A stretch of 64,000 nt of DNA from Methylorubrum rhodesianum (GTDB taxonomy: Bacteria; Pseudomonadota; Alphaproteobacteria; Rhizobiales; Beijerinckiaceae). Below are positions 15,940 through 23,699 of this stretch, piece by piece. The stretch's first letter is position 1. Each line of letters begins with the position of its first letter. The notes beneath the pieces are model-generated. The model saw nothing but the letters and a program-made list of their open reading frames with translations. It searched no databases and had not been told where the DNA came from. The stretch spans positions 1-64,000 of the forward strand of contig NZ_JACHOS010000005.1 of the NCBI RefSeq assembly GCF_014199985.1, read 5' to 3'. Position numbers and translations under genes: made by a program.

Positions 15940-16170
15940 ATGGAACCGGCTGCCTCGATAGTCAGGGCCCTCGGAGGGCCATCCAAAGTCGCCGAGATTG
16001 TCGGTGTCCATCGGACGCGCGTCTCGAACTGGATGCGTCCCCGCTCGAAGGGCGGCACGGGAGGCTTCATCCCTCAGAAGCACGTCAGCAAGCTCCTCGG
16101 GTACGCCATCAAGCACGACAAGCCGGTCAGTGCGGCCTCGTTCATCCCAGCCCCTGCGGAGGCGGCATGA
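15940..16170 (+). CDS. Cro-like helix-turn-helix protein
   Basis: 76 residues from ATG 15940, at the expected transcription start, so the message is probably leaderless. SIVRALGGPSKVAEIVGVHRTRVSNWMRPRSKGGTGG is the YdaS/Cro-type helix-turn-helix of phage early repressors. Divergent from the CI-like gene across the operators. Last codons overlap the next gene as ATGA. Confidence 0.85.
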   Translation: MEPAASIVRALGGPSKVAEIVGVHRTRVSNWMRPRSKGGTGGFIPQKHVSKLLGYAIKHDKPVSAASFIPAPAEAA

Positions 16171-16802
16171 GCACAACCCCCACATTCATCTACCTGATCG
16201 AAGCGGCCAACGGCCTCGTGAAGATCGGCGTCGCTCAGAAGGTGCGTGACCGCTTCCAGGCGACGCGCCTTCACAGCCCTGTTCTGACGCGCCTGATCGC
16301 ATGCTGGCCCGGCTCTCAGGTTGACGAGCACGCTCTGCATGAGCGGTTCCGTTCCTACCGCGAGCATGGCGAGTGGTTCGTGCTGCGCGGTGAGTTCGCT
16401 GCGTTCGTTGAGCGGTCGCGCGGCGTTGGGGTCGATCACATCCCGACTTGGGGCGATCTGAAGTTCAACAACCGACCGGCTTACGTGCTCAGGCGCAACC
16501 TTGAGCGCACGAAGGCTCGGCCGAAATATGCTGGCGCCGTCGCGTGTGAGACGAAAGTCGGCATCACTCCGCAACAGCGGCGCGTGCTTGATTACATCAG
16601 CGGCTACCTTGCCGAGCACGGCTGCGCCCCGAGCTACCAAGAGATCGGCGACAGCATCGGCGTGCTCAGCAAGTCGGGCGTCCACCGTCTCGTCCATGGC
16701 CTCGTCAGTCGTGGTCATCTGAGCCTTTCGCCGGGCCGTGGGCGCACCATCACTCTGTCAGAACAGCCCGCTGCGTCTGTGGCGAACGGAGTTGCGGCAT
16801 GA
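16167..16802 (+). CDS. GIY-YIG (Mug113/T5orf172-like) nuclease fused to LexA-type winged helix
   Basis: 211 residues. Residues 7-80 (FIYLIEAANGLVKIGVA... ATRLHSPVLTRLIACWPG... HERFRSYREHGEWFVL) carry the GIY-YIG-like pattern of Mug113/T5orf172 proteins. Residues 128-190 (ITPQQRRVLDYISGYLAEHG, PSYQEIGDSIGVLSKSGVHRLVHGLV) match the LexA DNA-binding domain without the peptidase. It could be a nuclease directed to SOS-box-like sites or a regulator. Second gene of the rightward operon, coupled by ATGA. Confidence 0.75.
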   Translation: MSTTPTFIYLIEAANGLVKIGVAQKVRDRFQATRLHSPVLTRLIACWPGSQVDEHALHERFRSYREHGEWFVLRGEFAAFVERSRGVGVDHIPTWGDLKFNNRPAYVLRRNLERTKARPKYAGAVACETKVGITPQQRRVLDYISGYLAEHGCAPSYQEIGDSIGVLSKSGVHRLVHGLVSRGHLSLSPGRGRTITLSEQPAASVANGVAA

Positions 16803-16945
16803 GCCCGCGCGATCTCCGCCTCTGCTGCGTCATCGGCAGCTTCGCCCTCGCTCTCGTTCTGGCGACCTTCGCCGTCTGTGGCGGGCTCGCAGTAGCGGCA
16901 GCCAAGCGCGGCGATCTTTTCCCTCAGATGCATTGGAGCCGGTGA
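16799..16945 (+). CDS. 48-residue membrane protein
   Basis: Starts in an ATGA overlap and stops in a TGATG overlap with the next gene. One hydrophobic helix (VIGSFALALVLATFAVCGG) with a basic N-terminus, so likely inner-membrane. Function unknown. Confidence 0.55.
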   Translation: MSPRDLRLCCVIGSFALALVLATFAVCGGLAVAAAKRGDLFPQMHWSR

Positions 16946-17103
16946 TGGATCTCGCATCGCTGTGGTTTGCATCCCTTGCCGCTCTGTTTGCTCAGCGTGC
17001 CGCTGTCGTCGGCGGCTTCGAGCGCGAAGAGCACGGCATCGTCATCGCCATTCCCGGCTCGCTTCTGGCTGTCGGCTTCGCCCTCCTGCTGGTGGGGCGC
17101 TGA
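16945..17103 (+). CDS. 52-residue two-helix membrane protein
   Basis: ATG 16945 overlaps the previous stop. Two hydrophobic stretches (ASLWFASLAALFA and IVIAIPGSLLAVGFALLLVG) separated by a charged turn. No family recognised. Confidence 0.5.
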   Translation: MDLASLWFASLAALFAQRAAVVGGFEREEHGIVIAIPGSLLAVGFALLLVGR

Positions 17104-17104
17104 G

Positions 17105-17323
17105 ATGGCCGTTCGGTGGGTCTCGAACCAAGACGTCAGACGCTGGCAGGCTGCGGCCGACGCGGGCGTCTCCGTTCGCGGGATAGCTCGCAACGAAGGC
17201 CGGTCGTGGACGACGGTGAGGCATTACATCTCGGAGTCCATCGCGGGGCTACGTCGTCGTGCTCTTCGTGACGAGCGACTGTTCGCGGCCTGCAATCGCG
17301 CCCTCGCCGAGGTGCGTACATGA
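17105..17323 (+). CDS. Small helix-turn-helix protein
   Basis: 72 residues from ATG 17105. RRWQAAADAGVSVRGIARNEGRSWTTVRHYISE is a homeodomain-like helix-turn-helix of the resolvase/GcrA kind. A DNA-binding regulator of the early operon is likely. ATGA overlap with the next small gene. Confidence 0.55.
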   Translation: MAVRWVSNQDVRRWQAAADAGVSVRGIARNEGRSWTTVRHYISESIAGLRRRALRDERLFAACNRALAEVRT

Positions 17324-17490
17324 TCGCGTTCTGGCGATACTTGACCGTGTTTAATGCGCTCGCTGCCTTGATGGCGGCCGGCATGCTCGCGGCGACCGAC
17401 GATGCTTCGCTGGGGCTGTCGCTGGCTGCCAATGGGAGCGTCTTTCTCGTCTCCCTCTGGTTCGATTTGGCCCCGAGGGGGCAGGCATGA
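17320..17490 (+). CDS. 56-residue membrane protein
   Basis: Starts in ATGA overlap. Two hydrophobic segments (VFNALAALMAAGMLAA and LSLAANGSVFLVSLWF). Fourth very small gene in this stretch of the rightward operon, three of them membrane proteins. Function unknown. Confidence 0.5.
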   Translation: MIAFWRYLTVFNALAALMAAGMLAATDDASLGLSLAANGSVFLVSLWFDLAPRGQA

Positions 17491-17498
17491 CCCCTCTC

Positions 17499-17699
17499 TC
17501 AAAACTCATCCTCGCCTGCCAGCTGCGCCCAATACGGATGCATCGCCAGGAAGCGCGGATGCGGCTCGGCCAGGGCTGCGAAGCCAAGGGTGGCCTGCGC
17601 CTGTCGCAGTTCGCGGCGGACTGCTTGCCAGTAGGCCCGCTTTCTCGCGGCTCGGTCTGGCATCGCTCGGGCGAGGCTGCGTGATGCGGCTCGCTTCAT
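17499..17699 (-). CDS. Putative leftward gene inside the rightward operon
   Basis: 66 residues with good protein character (KRAYWQAVRRELRQAQATLG, PHPRFLAMHPYWAQLAG). It starts in an ATGA overlap with the next leftward frame (17696-17944), which suggests a coupled pair. A competing rightward frame (17487-17684) covers the same bases; the leftward one has the more protein-like composition. Orientation is therefore uncertain. Confidence 0.4.
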   Translation of the reverse strand: MKRAASRSLARAMPDRAARKRAYWQAVRRELRQAQATLGFAALAEPHPRFLAMHPYWAQLAGEDEF

Positions 17700-17944
17700 C
17701 GCCCACCCTCAATCACCAGCCCGCCGTGCATCCGCACGAGCCGGGCATTCATCTGACGACCTCGCTTGCCGGCTTGGTCGTTCGGTCCCTTCGCCATCGG
17801 TCTTGCCGGACCTTTGGCGCCTTCCTCGACCGGCTCGGTTGCCGCCGTCCGATCGATCTCACGTCGTGCCTTGCGTTCCCGATCCGCCAGACCGGGTGTC
17901 CCTGAAATGTCGCCGTCCTCCTCTCTCGCAGTAGCGGGTTCCAT
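17696..17944 (-). CDS. Putative leftward gene, charged low-complexity protein
   Basis: 82 residues from ATG 17944, eight bases after AGAGGG; the frame is open to 18016. Acidic then basic, probably disordered, ending NARLVRMHGGLVIEGGR. It would be transcribed divergently from the helix-turn-helix gene at 18006; the 61 bases between contain two inverted repeats. A rightward frame at 17684-17905 competes. Confidence 0.38.
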   Translation of the reverse strand: MEPATAREEDGDISGTPGLADRERKARREIDRTAATEPVEEGAKGPARPMAKGPNDQAGKRGRQMNARLVRMHGGLVIEGGR

Positions 17945-18005
17945 CGGCTGGCCCTCTGAGGGCTCTGTGGCCCCGTCCTCGATGCTCACAGCATCGGGGA
18001 AAGCC

Positions 18006-18371
18006 ATGAGACACACTGCTGCCGCCGCGAGTCAGAAGCCCGTTCGTTCTCGGCAAACTGACTCCGCCGCTCGGACAAATGTCGGAGAGCGCGTGATCGC
18101 GTTCCTGCGCCGACAGCACCCCATCAAGACCGCCGACAACGTGGCCGCCGATAGCGGTGTCCCGGCTGGCACCGTTCAGAAGTGGCTTGACCGCGGCTCG
18201 GCGCCAAGCGTCGTCCACTTCGCCCGGCTCGTGTCTGCCTACGGCCCTGACTTCCTCGCGACCGCCTTCACGTCGCCGCCCGCTTGGCTCGACCAAGCCC
18301 GCCGCGACGAGCGTGCCGCGACCCTCAAAGCTGAAATTGCCGCTCGTGAAGCCATGCTGGCGAGGCTCTGA
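18006..18371 (+). CDS. Helix-turn-helix phage protein
   Basis: 121 residues from ATG 18006 with GGGGAAAG upstream. ERVIAFLRRQHPIKTADNVAADSGVPAGTVQKWL is a DNA-binding helix-turn-helix, followed by VVHFARLVSAYGPDFL and a coiled C-terminal helix. Common in rhizobial and methylobacterial prophages near replication genes. Likely regulator. Confidence 0.65.
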   Translation: MRHTAAAASQKPVRSRQTDSAARTNVGERVIAFLRRQHPIKTADNVAADSGVPAGTVQKWLDRGSAPSVVHFARLVSAYGPDFLATAFTSPPAWLDQARRDERAATLKAEIAAREAMLARL

Positions 18372-18373
18372 AT

Positions 18374-18508
18374 ATGCGTTCAACGAACACGGGGCGCGGT
18401 TGGCGTCAGAGCTTTTGGGTGGCGGGCGAAGCCTTCTGGCTTTGGGCCGGCAAGGTGCTCGGTGGCTGGTGTGATGGGCTTGCCGCCTATTGCCGGACGC
18501 GTCAGTGA
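18374..18508 (+). CDS. 44-residue tryptophan-rich micro-protein
   Basis: ATG 18374 two bases after the previous stop, TGA overlapping the next ATG (TGATG). Contains QSFWVAGEAFWLWAGKVLGGW, amphipathic and aromatic, possibly membrane-associated. Coupling to both neighbours is the main support. Confidence 0.5.
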   Translation: MRSTNTGRGWRQSFWVAGEAFWLWAGKVLGGWCDGLAAYCRTRQ

Positions 18509-18924
18509 TGACGAGGGCCTTTCGCCTCACTGCGCCGCGCACGTCTGACGAAGACGACATTCAGCGCGCGATCGTCAGATATTTGCGGCACGTGCTGCCC
18601 GCAGGCTTCATCGTCCAATCCACCGCGAACAAGCCTCGGTCGGCGGTTGCTGGCGCTCGTGAGAAGTCGATGGGCGCCGTGGCCGGCTGGCCCGACCTCG
18701 CGGTGTACGGGCAGGCGGAAGACGAGAACCCCACGGCTTGGTTCATCGAGGTGAAGACCCCTGCTGGCCGTCTCTCCGATGTTCAGCACGACGTACATGA
18801 CCGGCTGAAACTGGCCGGGTTCAAGGTCGCTGTCGCGCGATCCGTCGATGACGTGCGCGATCTAGTGCGGGCTTGGGGTCTGCCGTCGAGGGATACGTAC
18901 GTCCGTCGATCGGAGGCAGCATGA
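18508..18924 (+). CDS. VRR-NUC domain nuclease
   Basis: 138 residues. DEDDIQRAIVRYLRHVLP, MGAVAGWPDLAVYG (catalytic Asp), WFIEVKTPAGRLSDVQ (E-x-K and Gln) and VHDRLKLAGFKVAVARSVDDV give the complete VRR-NUC core. Phage members are small endonucleases suggested to cut branched DNA. It precedes the replication module. Confidence 0.88.
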   Translation: MTRAFRLTAPRTSDEDDIQRAIVRYLRHVLPAGFIVQSTANKPRSAVAGAREKSMGAVAGWPDLAVYGQAEDENPTAWFIEVKTPAGRLSDVQHDVHDRLKLAGFKVAVARSVDDVRDLVRAWGLPSRDTYVRRSEAA

Positions 18925-19235
18925 CCGCCCCACTCACATTCTCCGAATTGCAGCGCCTAGAGCGCCTTGTTGAGTGGAACGAGAACAGCGCCAGAAGCTG
19001 CTCCGACCTCGCTGACGGCCTTGCGGCTCATGCCCGCTACGAAGCCAACCAGGGCCGCGCCAGCGACGCCGAGGGCACCAAGGAAGCCGAGCGACGCAAT
19101 CGTGTGCGCGCCAAGGCTCACGCCGACACCGCGCGCTTCCTGACGCGCCTCATGCCTCGCCACGACAGCGAGGCCACGACTTTCCGAGATCACCTGAAGC
19201 CGAAGGAGAAGGCGCAGATCCGTGCGCCGCCGTGA
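18921..19235 (+). CDS. Hypothetical coiled-coil phage protein
   Basis: 104 residues from ATG 18921 (ATGA overlap). Almost wholly helical and charged (ELQRLERLVEWNENSARSC; EAERRNRVRAKAHADTARFL). No family recognised. Confidence 0.6.
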   Translation: MTAPLTFSELQRLERLVEWNENSARSCSDLADGLAAHARYEANQGRASDAEGTKEAERRNRVRAKAHADTARFLTRLMPRHDSEATTFRDHLKPKEKAQIRAPP

Positions 19236-19572
19236 CCTGACGCGCCTTCCCGTCCGTCACCGCCTCTCTGTAACCGAGCGCGCCAGCGCTTCTCGGAACG
19301 GCTTCGTCATGTCCGATGTCATGCCTAGGCTAAACGCCGACCCTGCTCTCTACCGAGCCGCGAACGAAGCTCTGCGAGCGCTGCGCGATGATCTCGTGCG
19401 ACGCGCCAGGGGCTCCGGCGACTTCCGGCATGTGGTGGAGTTCGGCGAAAACCTGATCCGCTACGGCGCCTCGACCGTCTCGCAGGCGGCGAGCCTGCCC
19501 TATGCCGCTGAGGTGGCATATCGAACGGCCGACGATCTCGTGGCCGCTTCCATGAAGGGAGGCGAGCAATGA
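19222..19572 (+). CDS. Hypothetical phage protein
   Basis: 116 residues from GTG 19222, ten bases after GGAGAAGG; ATG 19309 is an alternative giving 87 residues. Helical C-terminal two thirds (LYRAANEALRALRDDLVRRA). Overlaps the initiator gene by ATGA. Function unknown. Confidence 0.5.
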   Translation: MRRRDLTRLPVRHRLSVTERASASRNGFVMSDVMPRLNADPALYRAANEALRALRDDLVRRARGSGDFRHVVEFGENLIRYGASTVSQAASLPYAAEVAYRTADDLVAASMKGGEQ

Positions 19573-20183
19573 GCGTCGCCGCCATGAAATGGGCCAAGCG
19601 CCAGCGTGTCCGCACGACGTGCCGCATCGTCCTCAACGCTCTTGCCGATCGCGCCGATAAGGACAGCAAATGCTGGCCGTCGCAGGCAACGCTTGCGACT
19701 GACACGGGGCTTGCTGTTCGCACGGTGCGCCTCGTTCTCGCCGAGATGGAGGCCGCTGGCGTCATTGCTCGGCAGCACCGGGGCAATGGTCACGGCGGCC
19801 GGGCTTCGGACCTCATCACTCTGAACGTTGAACACGACTTCGACCTGATGGAAGCGGTCGATGAGGCCGCTGACGAGGACCCCTTTGCGGCACCAGATGC
19901 CGGTATTAACAAAGGAGCTTACCGGCATATTAAGGACGGGTTAGCGGCATATGAAGGACAGGTTAGCGGCACGTCGTGCCGGGGAAAGAACCTAACAGGA
20001 AACCAAAGGAACCTATATCCTAGCCGTGAAGAGAGGGTTCAGGATGTAGCACTGTACGAGGACCCGTGGCTTGCGGCAGGCGCCGACCCGTTCGCTGAGT
20101 ACGCCTTCGGTCCCCCTGATCCCCACGGCTCGGAAGACGACGAGTTCAGTGGATGCGTCCTCACCGATGGGGGCGCCCGATGA
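19569..20183 (+). CDS. Winged-helix replication initiator (lambda-O-like role)
   Basis: 204 residues. The N-terminal 75 residues form a winged helix of the replication-protein type (TTCRIVLNALADRADKDSKCWPSQATLA, AVRTVRLVLAEMEAAGVI). Residues 110-140 are encoded by tandem 22-bp repeats (iterons at 19901-19966), the arrangement in which an initiator gene contains its own origin, as in lambda O. It is directly followed by helicase and primase genes, overlapping the helicase start by four bases. Confidence 0.72.
   Translation: MSVAAMKWAKRQRVRTTCRIVLNALADRADKDSKCWPSQATLATDTGLAVRTVRLVLAEMEAAGVIARQHRGNGHGGRASDLITLNVEHDFDLMEAVDEAADEDPFAAPDAGINKGAYRHIKDGLAAYEGQVSGTSCRGKNLTGNQRNLYPSREERVQDVALYEDPWLAAGADPFAEYAFGPPDPHGSEDDEFSGCVLTDGGAR
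19901..19966. repeat. 22-bp iterons, candidate phage origin
   Basis: Three consecutive 22-bp units: 19901-19922, 19923-19944 and 19945-19966. Units two and three agree at 20 of 22 positions (CGGCATATKAAGGACRGGTTAG); unit one is weaker but keeps phase. An AT-richer stretch follows at 19988-20025. Located inside the initiator gene. Confidence 0.6.
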
Positions 20184-22780
20184 GCCGGGAGCTGCGCCCC
20201 CACCAGATCAAGGCGATCGACGGACTGCGCTCATCGCTCAAGGCAGGCTTCCGCCGCCCGCTGCTGTTCCTCCCGACCGGCGCCGGTAAGACCCGCTGCG
20301 CTGGCGAGATCGTCAAAGGCGCCCGCGCCAAGGGCAAGCGGGTGCTGTTCGTGGTCCCCGCGATCAGCCTCATCGACCAGACGGTGCGCTCGTTTTGGGC
20401 CGAGGGCATCACCGACATCGGCGTCATTCAGGGGCAGCACCCCATGACGCGACCGGAGGCGCCGGTTCAGGTGGCGTCGATCCAGACCCTACAGCGCCGC
20501 GCGATCCCGCCCTTCGACGTCGTGGTCGTGGACGAGGCGCACGTTTTTTTTGAAATGCTCGGCAAGTGGATGGCCGCCGAGACGTGGCAGAAGGTGCCCT
20601 TCATCGGCCTGTCCGCCACGCCTTGGACGCGCGGTCTCGGCAAGCACTACGACGACCTGATCCAGGTCACGACGACCGCCGAGCTGATCGAGGCCGGATA
20701 CCTCTCGCCGTTCCGGGTCTACGCGCCTTCGCATCCCGATCTCGGCGGCGTCCGCACCGTGGCGGGTGACTACCACGAGGGCGACCTTAGCGAGGCGATG
20801 AATAAGCCCGCGCTCGTGGCCGACGTCGTGACGACATGGCGCCAGCGCGGCGAGAACCGGCCCACCTTCGTCTTCGCCGTCGATCGCGCCCACGCCAAGC
20901 ACCTTCAAGGCGAGTTCGAGAAGGCCGGCATCAATTGCGGCTACATCGACGCCTTCACGCAGGCGGCCGAGCGAGAGGCGATCTTCAAGCGTTTCACGGC
21001 CGGCGAGACGAAGGTGATTGCCAGCGTCGGGTGTCTGACGACGGGCGTGGATCTGGACGTGCGTTGCATCGTGCTCGCCCGGCCGACTAAATCCGAGATG
21101 CTGTATTGCCTCGACAGCGAGACTGAGGTGCTGACCTCGCACGGCTGGCGTGGAATGGGCGACGTGCGCGAAGGCGATTGCGTTGCCACGCTGGCCGATC
21201 TCGTGACGGGGGAGGGGCAGTGGTCTCCTGTCAAGGCTGTCGTTGAGCGTGACATGGACCCGCTGGAAGCGTGGGTTTCCTATCAGTCCCCTCGCGCCAA
21301 CTTCCGCGTGACCGATCAGCACCGGATGATCTTCCGTGGAGCCCACGAGAAAGAGCCCGGCTACCGGATTGCTACTGCGGCAGAAATGCTGCCCGTGAAA
21401 GGCGGCGTGAAAGTGCCGACCGCTGTCACGATCCGGCAGCCAGGCGTGCCGCTCACCGACGCCGAGCTGTATTTCATCGGCATGATGATGACCGATGGGA
21501 CGTGGACAGCGACCGCTGGCAGCATCTCACAATCGGAGCGGCATCCCGAGATCATCGAGCGGATCGAGGCTTGTCTTGTCGGTTGCGGCATCGGCTACAC
21601 GAAGAGCCGGGTAGCGTCGCCAGATGAGGGCGCTGCCGTGCAAGAGCGTCACACTCGGTGGCGCTTCGATATCTCGGCTGGGAAACCCAAGGGGCACGGC
21701 AACCTGGGGCGCGGACAGGTAGCGACCAAGCGAACCTACAAGGAGGTCGCTGGCGTCACTGGCTACCGGCATCTGCTGCCGTTCCTCGACAAGGACTTCG
21801 CGCCGGCCCTCATGGCTCTGTCGCGAAGCCAGTTTCTGACGCTGTTGCAGGGCATTCACGACGGCGACGGCTTCAAGCTGAAGTCGCCAAGCGTTGATTG
21901 GACACCGCGCTCGTGGACTATCTGTTCGGCGCGGCCATTGTTCGCGGAACGCTTGCAGGCTCTAGCCGCAGTCAACGGGTTTACCGGCCACCTTCGCTCT
22001 GAGTTGGGAGCCAGGAAGAACCCGATATGGTTCCTCACGATCACGCCGCAGGATTGGCGCCATATCGGCGGCTACGCTGCCGCCAATCGCTCGCCGCGTC
22101 CGCAGGTCGAGACCGCTCCGGCAACCGCTGAGCGGGTCTGGTGTGTCGAAACTGAAACCGGAACCATCGTCACCCGTCGGCGCGGGAAGGTTACGGTTGT
22201 CGGCAACTGCCAGATCATCGGCAGGGGGCTCCGGACCGCTTCAGATCACCCGGTTTACGGTCCCAAGACGGACTGCCTGATCCTCGACCACAGCGACACG
22301 ACGCTCCGGATGGGGTTCGTCACCGACATTCACCACGACGTGCTGGACGACGGTCGCGAGCGGCAGAAGGCCGAGCCCCGGCAGAAGCCCGAGGCCCTCC
22401 CGAAGGAGTGCAGCGCCTGCAACTTCCTCAAGCCCGCCAAGACGCCGAAGTGTCCGGCCTGCGGGTTCAAGCCTGAGCGTCAGAGCGAGATCGTCTGCGA
22501 GGACGGGCAACTCGTGGAGATGACGCCTCGCCGGAAGAAGGCGAAGGCCGATGAGAAGGCGTTCGTGTTCGGCCAACTCCGCCACTACGCCAAGAGCCGG
22601 CGCCTACGGGAGGGTTGGGCCGCCCACAAGTTCAGGGAAATGTTCGGCGTCTGGCCGAACGCCCACCGGCTCGCTCCCGACGTGGAGCCGACCCCTGAAA
22701 TCCTGTCATGGATCAAATCCCGACAGATTGCCTTCGCCAATCGCCGCAAGGAGCCGACCTATGCTGCCGCCGCTGAGTGA
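20180..22780 (+). CDS. DEAH-box helicase with in-frame intein
   Basis: 866 residues from ATG 20180 (ATGA overlap). Superfamily II helicase: Walker A LPTGAGKT (32-38), DEAH (118-121), FIGLSATPWTRG (motif III), then motif VI QIIGRGLRT, which is separated from TKSEMLY by a 367-residue intein (residues 310-676). Spliced, the helicase is 499 residues and ends with a CxxC...CxxC zinc ribbon (CSACNFLKPAKTPKCPACGF) and a helical tail. It would unwind the phage origin together with the primase downstream. If splicing failed, motif VI would be disrupted. Confidence 0.93.
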   Translation: MSRELRPHQIKAIDGLRSSLKAGFRRPLLFLPTGAGKTRCAGEIVKGARAKGKRVLFVVPAISLIDQTVRSFWAEGITDIGVIQGQHPMTRPEAPVQVASIQTLQRRAIPPFDVVVVDEAHVFFEMLGKWMAAETWQKVPFIGLSATPWTRGLGKHYDDLIQVTTTAELIEAGYLSPFRVYAPSHPDLGGVRTVAGDYHEGDLSEAMNKPALVADVVTTWRQRGENRPTFVFAVDRAHAKHLQGEFEKAGINCGYIDAFTQAAEREAIFKRFTAGETKVIASVGCLTTGVDLDVRCIVLARPTKSEMLYCLDSETEVLTSHGWRGMGDVREGDCVATLADLVTGEGQWSPVKAVVERDMDPLEAWVSYQSPRANFRVTDQHRMIFRGAHEKEPGYRIATAAEMLPVKGGVKVPTAVTIRQPGVPLTDAELYFIGMMMTDGTWTATAGSISQSERHPEIIERIEACLVGCGIGYTKSRVASPDEGAAVQERHTRWRFDISAGKPKGHGNLGRGQVATKRTYKEVAGVTGYRHLLPFLDKDFAPALMALSRSQFLTLLQGIHDGDGFKLKSPSVDWTPRSWTICSARPLFAERLQALAAVNGFTGHLRSELGARKNPIWFLTITPQDWRHIGGYAAANRSPRPQVETAPATAERVWCVETETGTIVTRRRGKVTVVGNCQIIGRGLRTASDHPVYGPKTDCLILDHSDTTLRMGFVTDIHHDVLDDGRERQKAEPRQKPEALPKECSACNFLKPAKTPKCPACGFKPERQSEIVCEDGQLVEMTPRRKKAKADEKAFVFGQLRHYAKSRRLREGWAAHKFREMFGVWPNAHRLAPDVEPTPEILSWIKSRQIAFANRRKEPTYAAAAE
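21107..22207 (+). mobile_element. Intein with LAGLIDADG-type homing endonuclease
   Basis: Starts at Cys (CLDSETEVLTSHGW, block A) and ends ...GKVTVVGN before Cys+1 of the helicase. Block B is FRVTDQHRM. Two DOD endonuclease motifs are visible: ELYFIGMMMTDGTW (near 21460) and FLTLLQGIHDGDG (near 21833). The last two residues are Gly-Asn rather than the usual His-Asn, a known but less common variant. Insertion in a conserved ATP-binding motif of a replication protein is the usual intein niche. Confidence 0.92.
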
Positions 22781-23699
22781 GCGCGCACGCGGCCGGTGGG
22801 CCGGTCTGCTGCCGATGCTGGGCGTGGACAGCCGCTTCCTGTCTGGCCGCAAGAACGGCCCCTGTCCGATCTGCGGCGGCAAGACCCGCTTCCGCTTCGA
22901 TGATCTGGAAGGCCGCGGCACCTGGATCTGCAATCACTGCGGGGCCGGGAACGGCATCGACCTCGCCATGAAGGTGCTCGGCATCGACTTCAAGGAACTA
23001 GCCGAGCGGATGGCCCCTCTGATTGGCGAGGTTAAGCCTACAGCGCCAAAGAAGGGTCGGGACGAGGCAGACACCCGGAAAAGCCTGGAAGCCCTCTGGC
23101 AGGCTTCCAGGCGCGTTGAGCGGGGTGATGCCGTTTCCCGCTACCTCGCGGCTCGGGTTGGCCTCGTGTCCGTGCCTGAATGCCTGCGCACGGTCGAGCG
23201 CCTTCGCTATCAGGACGACACGCCGTCGTTTCACCCCGGCATGATCGCGCGGGTAGCGGCGCCGGACGGTAGCGGCGCTCAGATCCATCGCACGTACCTG
23301 ACGGCGGACGGGCGCAAAGCGGACGTAGAATCTCCGCGCCGCATGATGCCCGGCCCGATCCCTGATGGGGCTGCGGTGCGTCTCTTCCCGCCGGGCGCCG
23401 TGCTCGGCATCGCGGAAGGCATCGAGACCGCCTTCGCCGCCGCGTCGCTGTTCGGCGTGCCGGTGTGGGCCTCGCTCAACTCGACCATGCTCGTGAAGTG
23501 GGAGCCACCGCCCGGCGTCGAGGAAGTCGTGATTTTCGGCGACGCGGACGAGAAGTTCGCCGGGCAGGCTGCGGCCTATGCGCTGGCGAAGCGCCTGCAA
23601 CCGCCGGTCTTCACGGGCCGGGTTCGCGTCGAGATCCCCGAAACCCTCGGCTCGGATTGGTGCGACGTGTTCAACGCTGGTCGGAGGGCAGCCGCATGA
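22761..23699 (+). CDS. Zinc-finger/Toprim primase
   Basis: 312 residues from ATG 22761, overlapping the helicase end by 20 bases. N-terminal zinc finger CPICGGKTRFRFDD...WICNHCGAG, a linker region typical of phage primases (VSRYLAARVGLVSVPE) and a C-terminal Toprim domain with GIAEGIETAFAA and VVIFGDADEKFAG. It makes primers at the origin; the separate helicase gene just upstream would complete the primosome. Confidence 0.92.
   Translation: MLPPLSERARGRWAGLLPMLGVDSRFLSGRKNGPCPICGGKTRFRFDDLEGRGTWICNHCGAGNGIDLAMKVLGIDFKELAERMAPLIGEVKPTAPKKGRDEADTRKSLEALWQASRRVERGDAVSRYLAARVGLVSVPECLRTVERLRYQDDTPSFHPGMIARVAAPDGSGAQIHRTYLTADGRKADVESPRRMMPGPIPDGAAVRLFPPGAVLGIAEGIETAFAAASLFGVPVWASLNSTMLVKWEPPPGVEEVVIFGDADEKFAGQAAAYALAKRLQPPVFTGRVRVEIPETLGSDWCDVFNAGRRAAA

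Noticed and set aside
17487..17905. Two small rightward frames (17487-17684, 17684-17905)
   Set aside because: They keep the operon's overlap pattern but have poor protein character; kept only as alternatives to the leftward pair.
20543..20551. Run of eight T in the helicase gene, possible frameshift
   Set aside because: The frame is intact across it (VDEAHVFFEML), so no error or slippage needs to be assumed.
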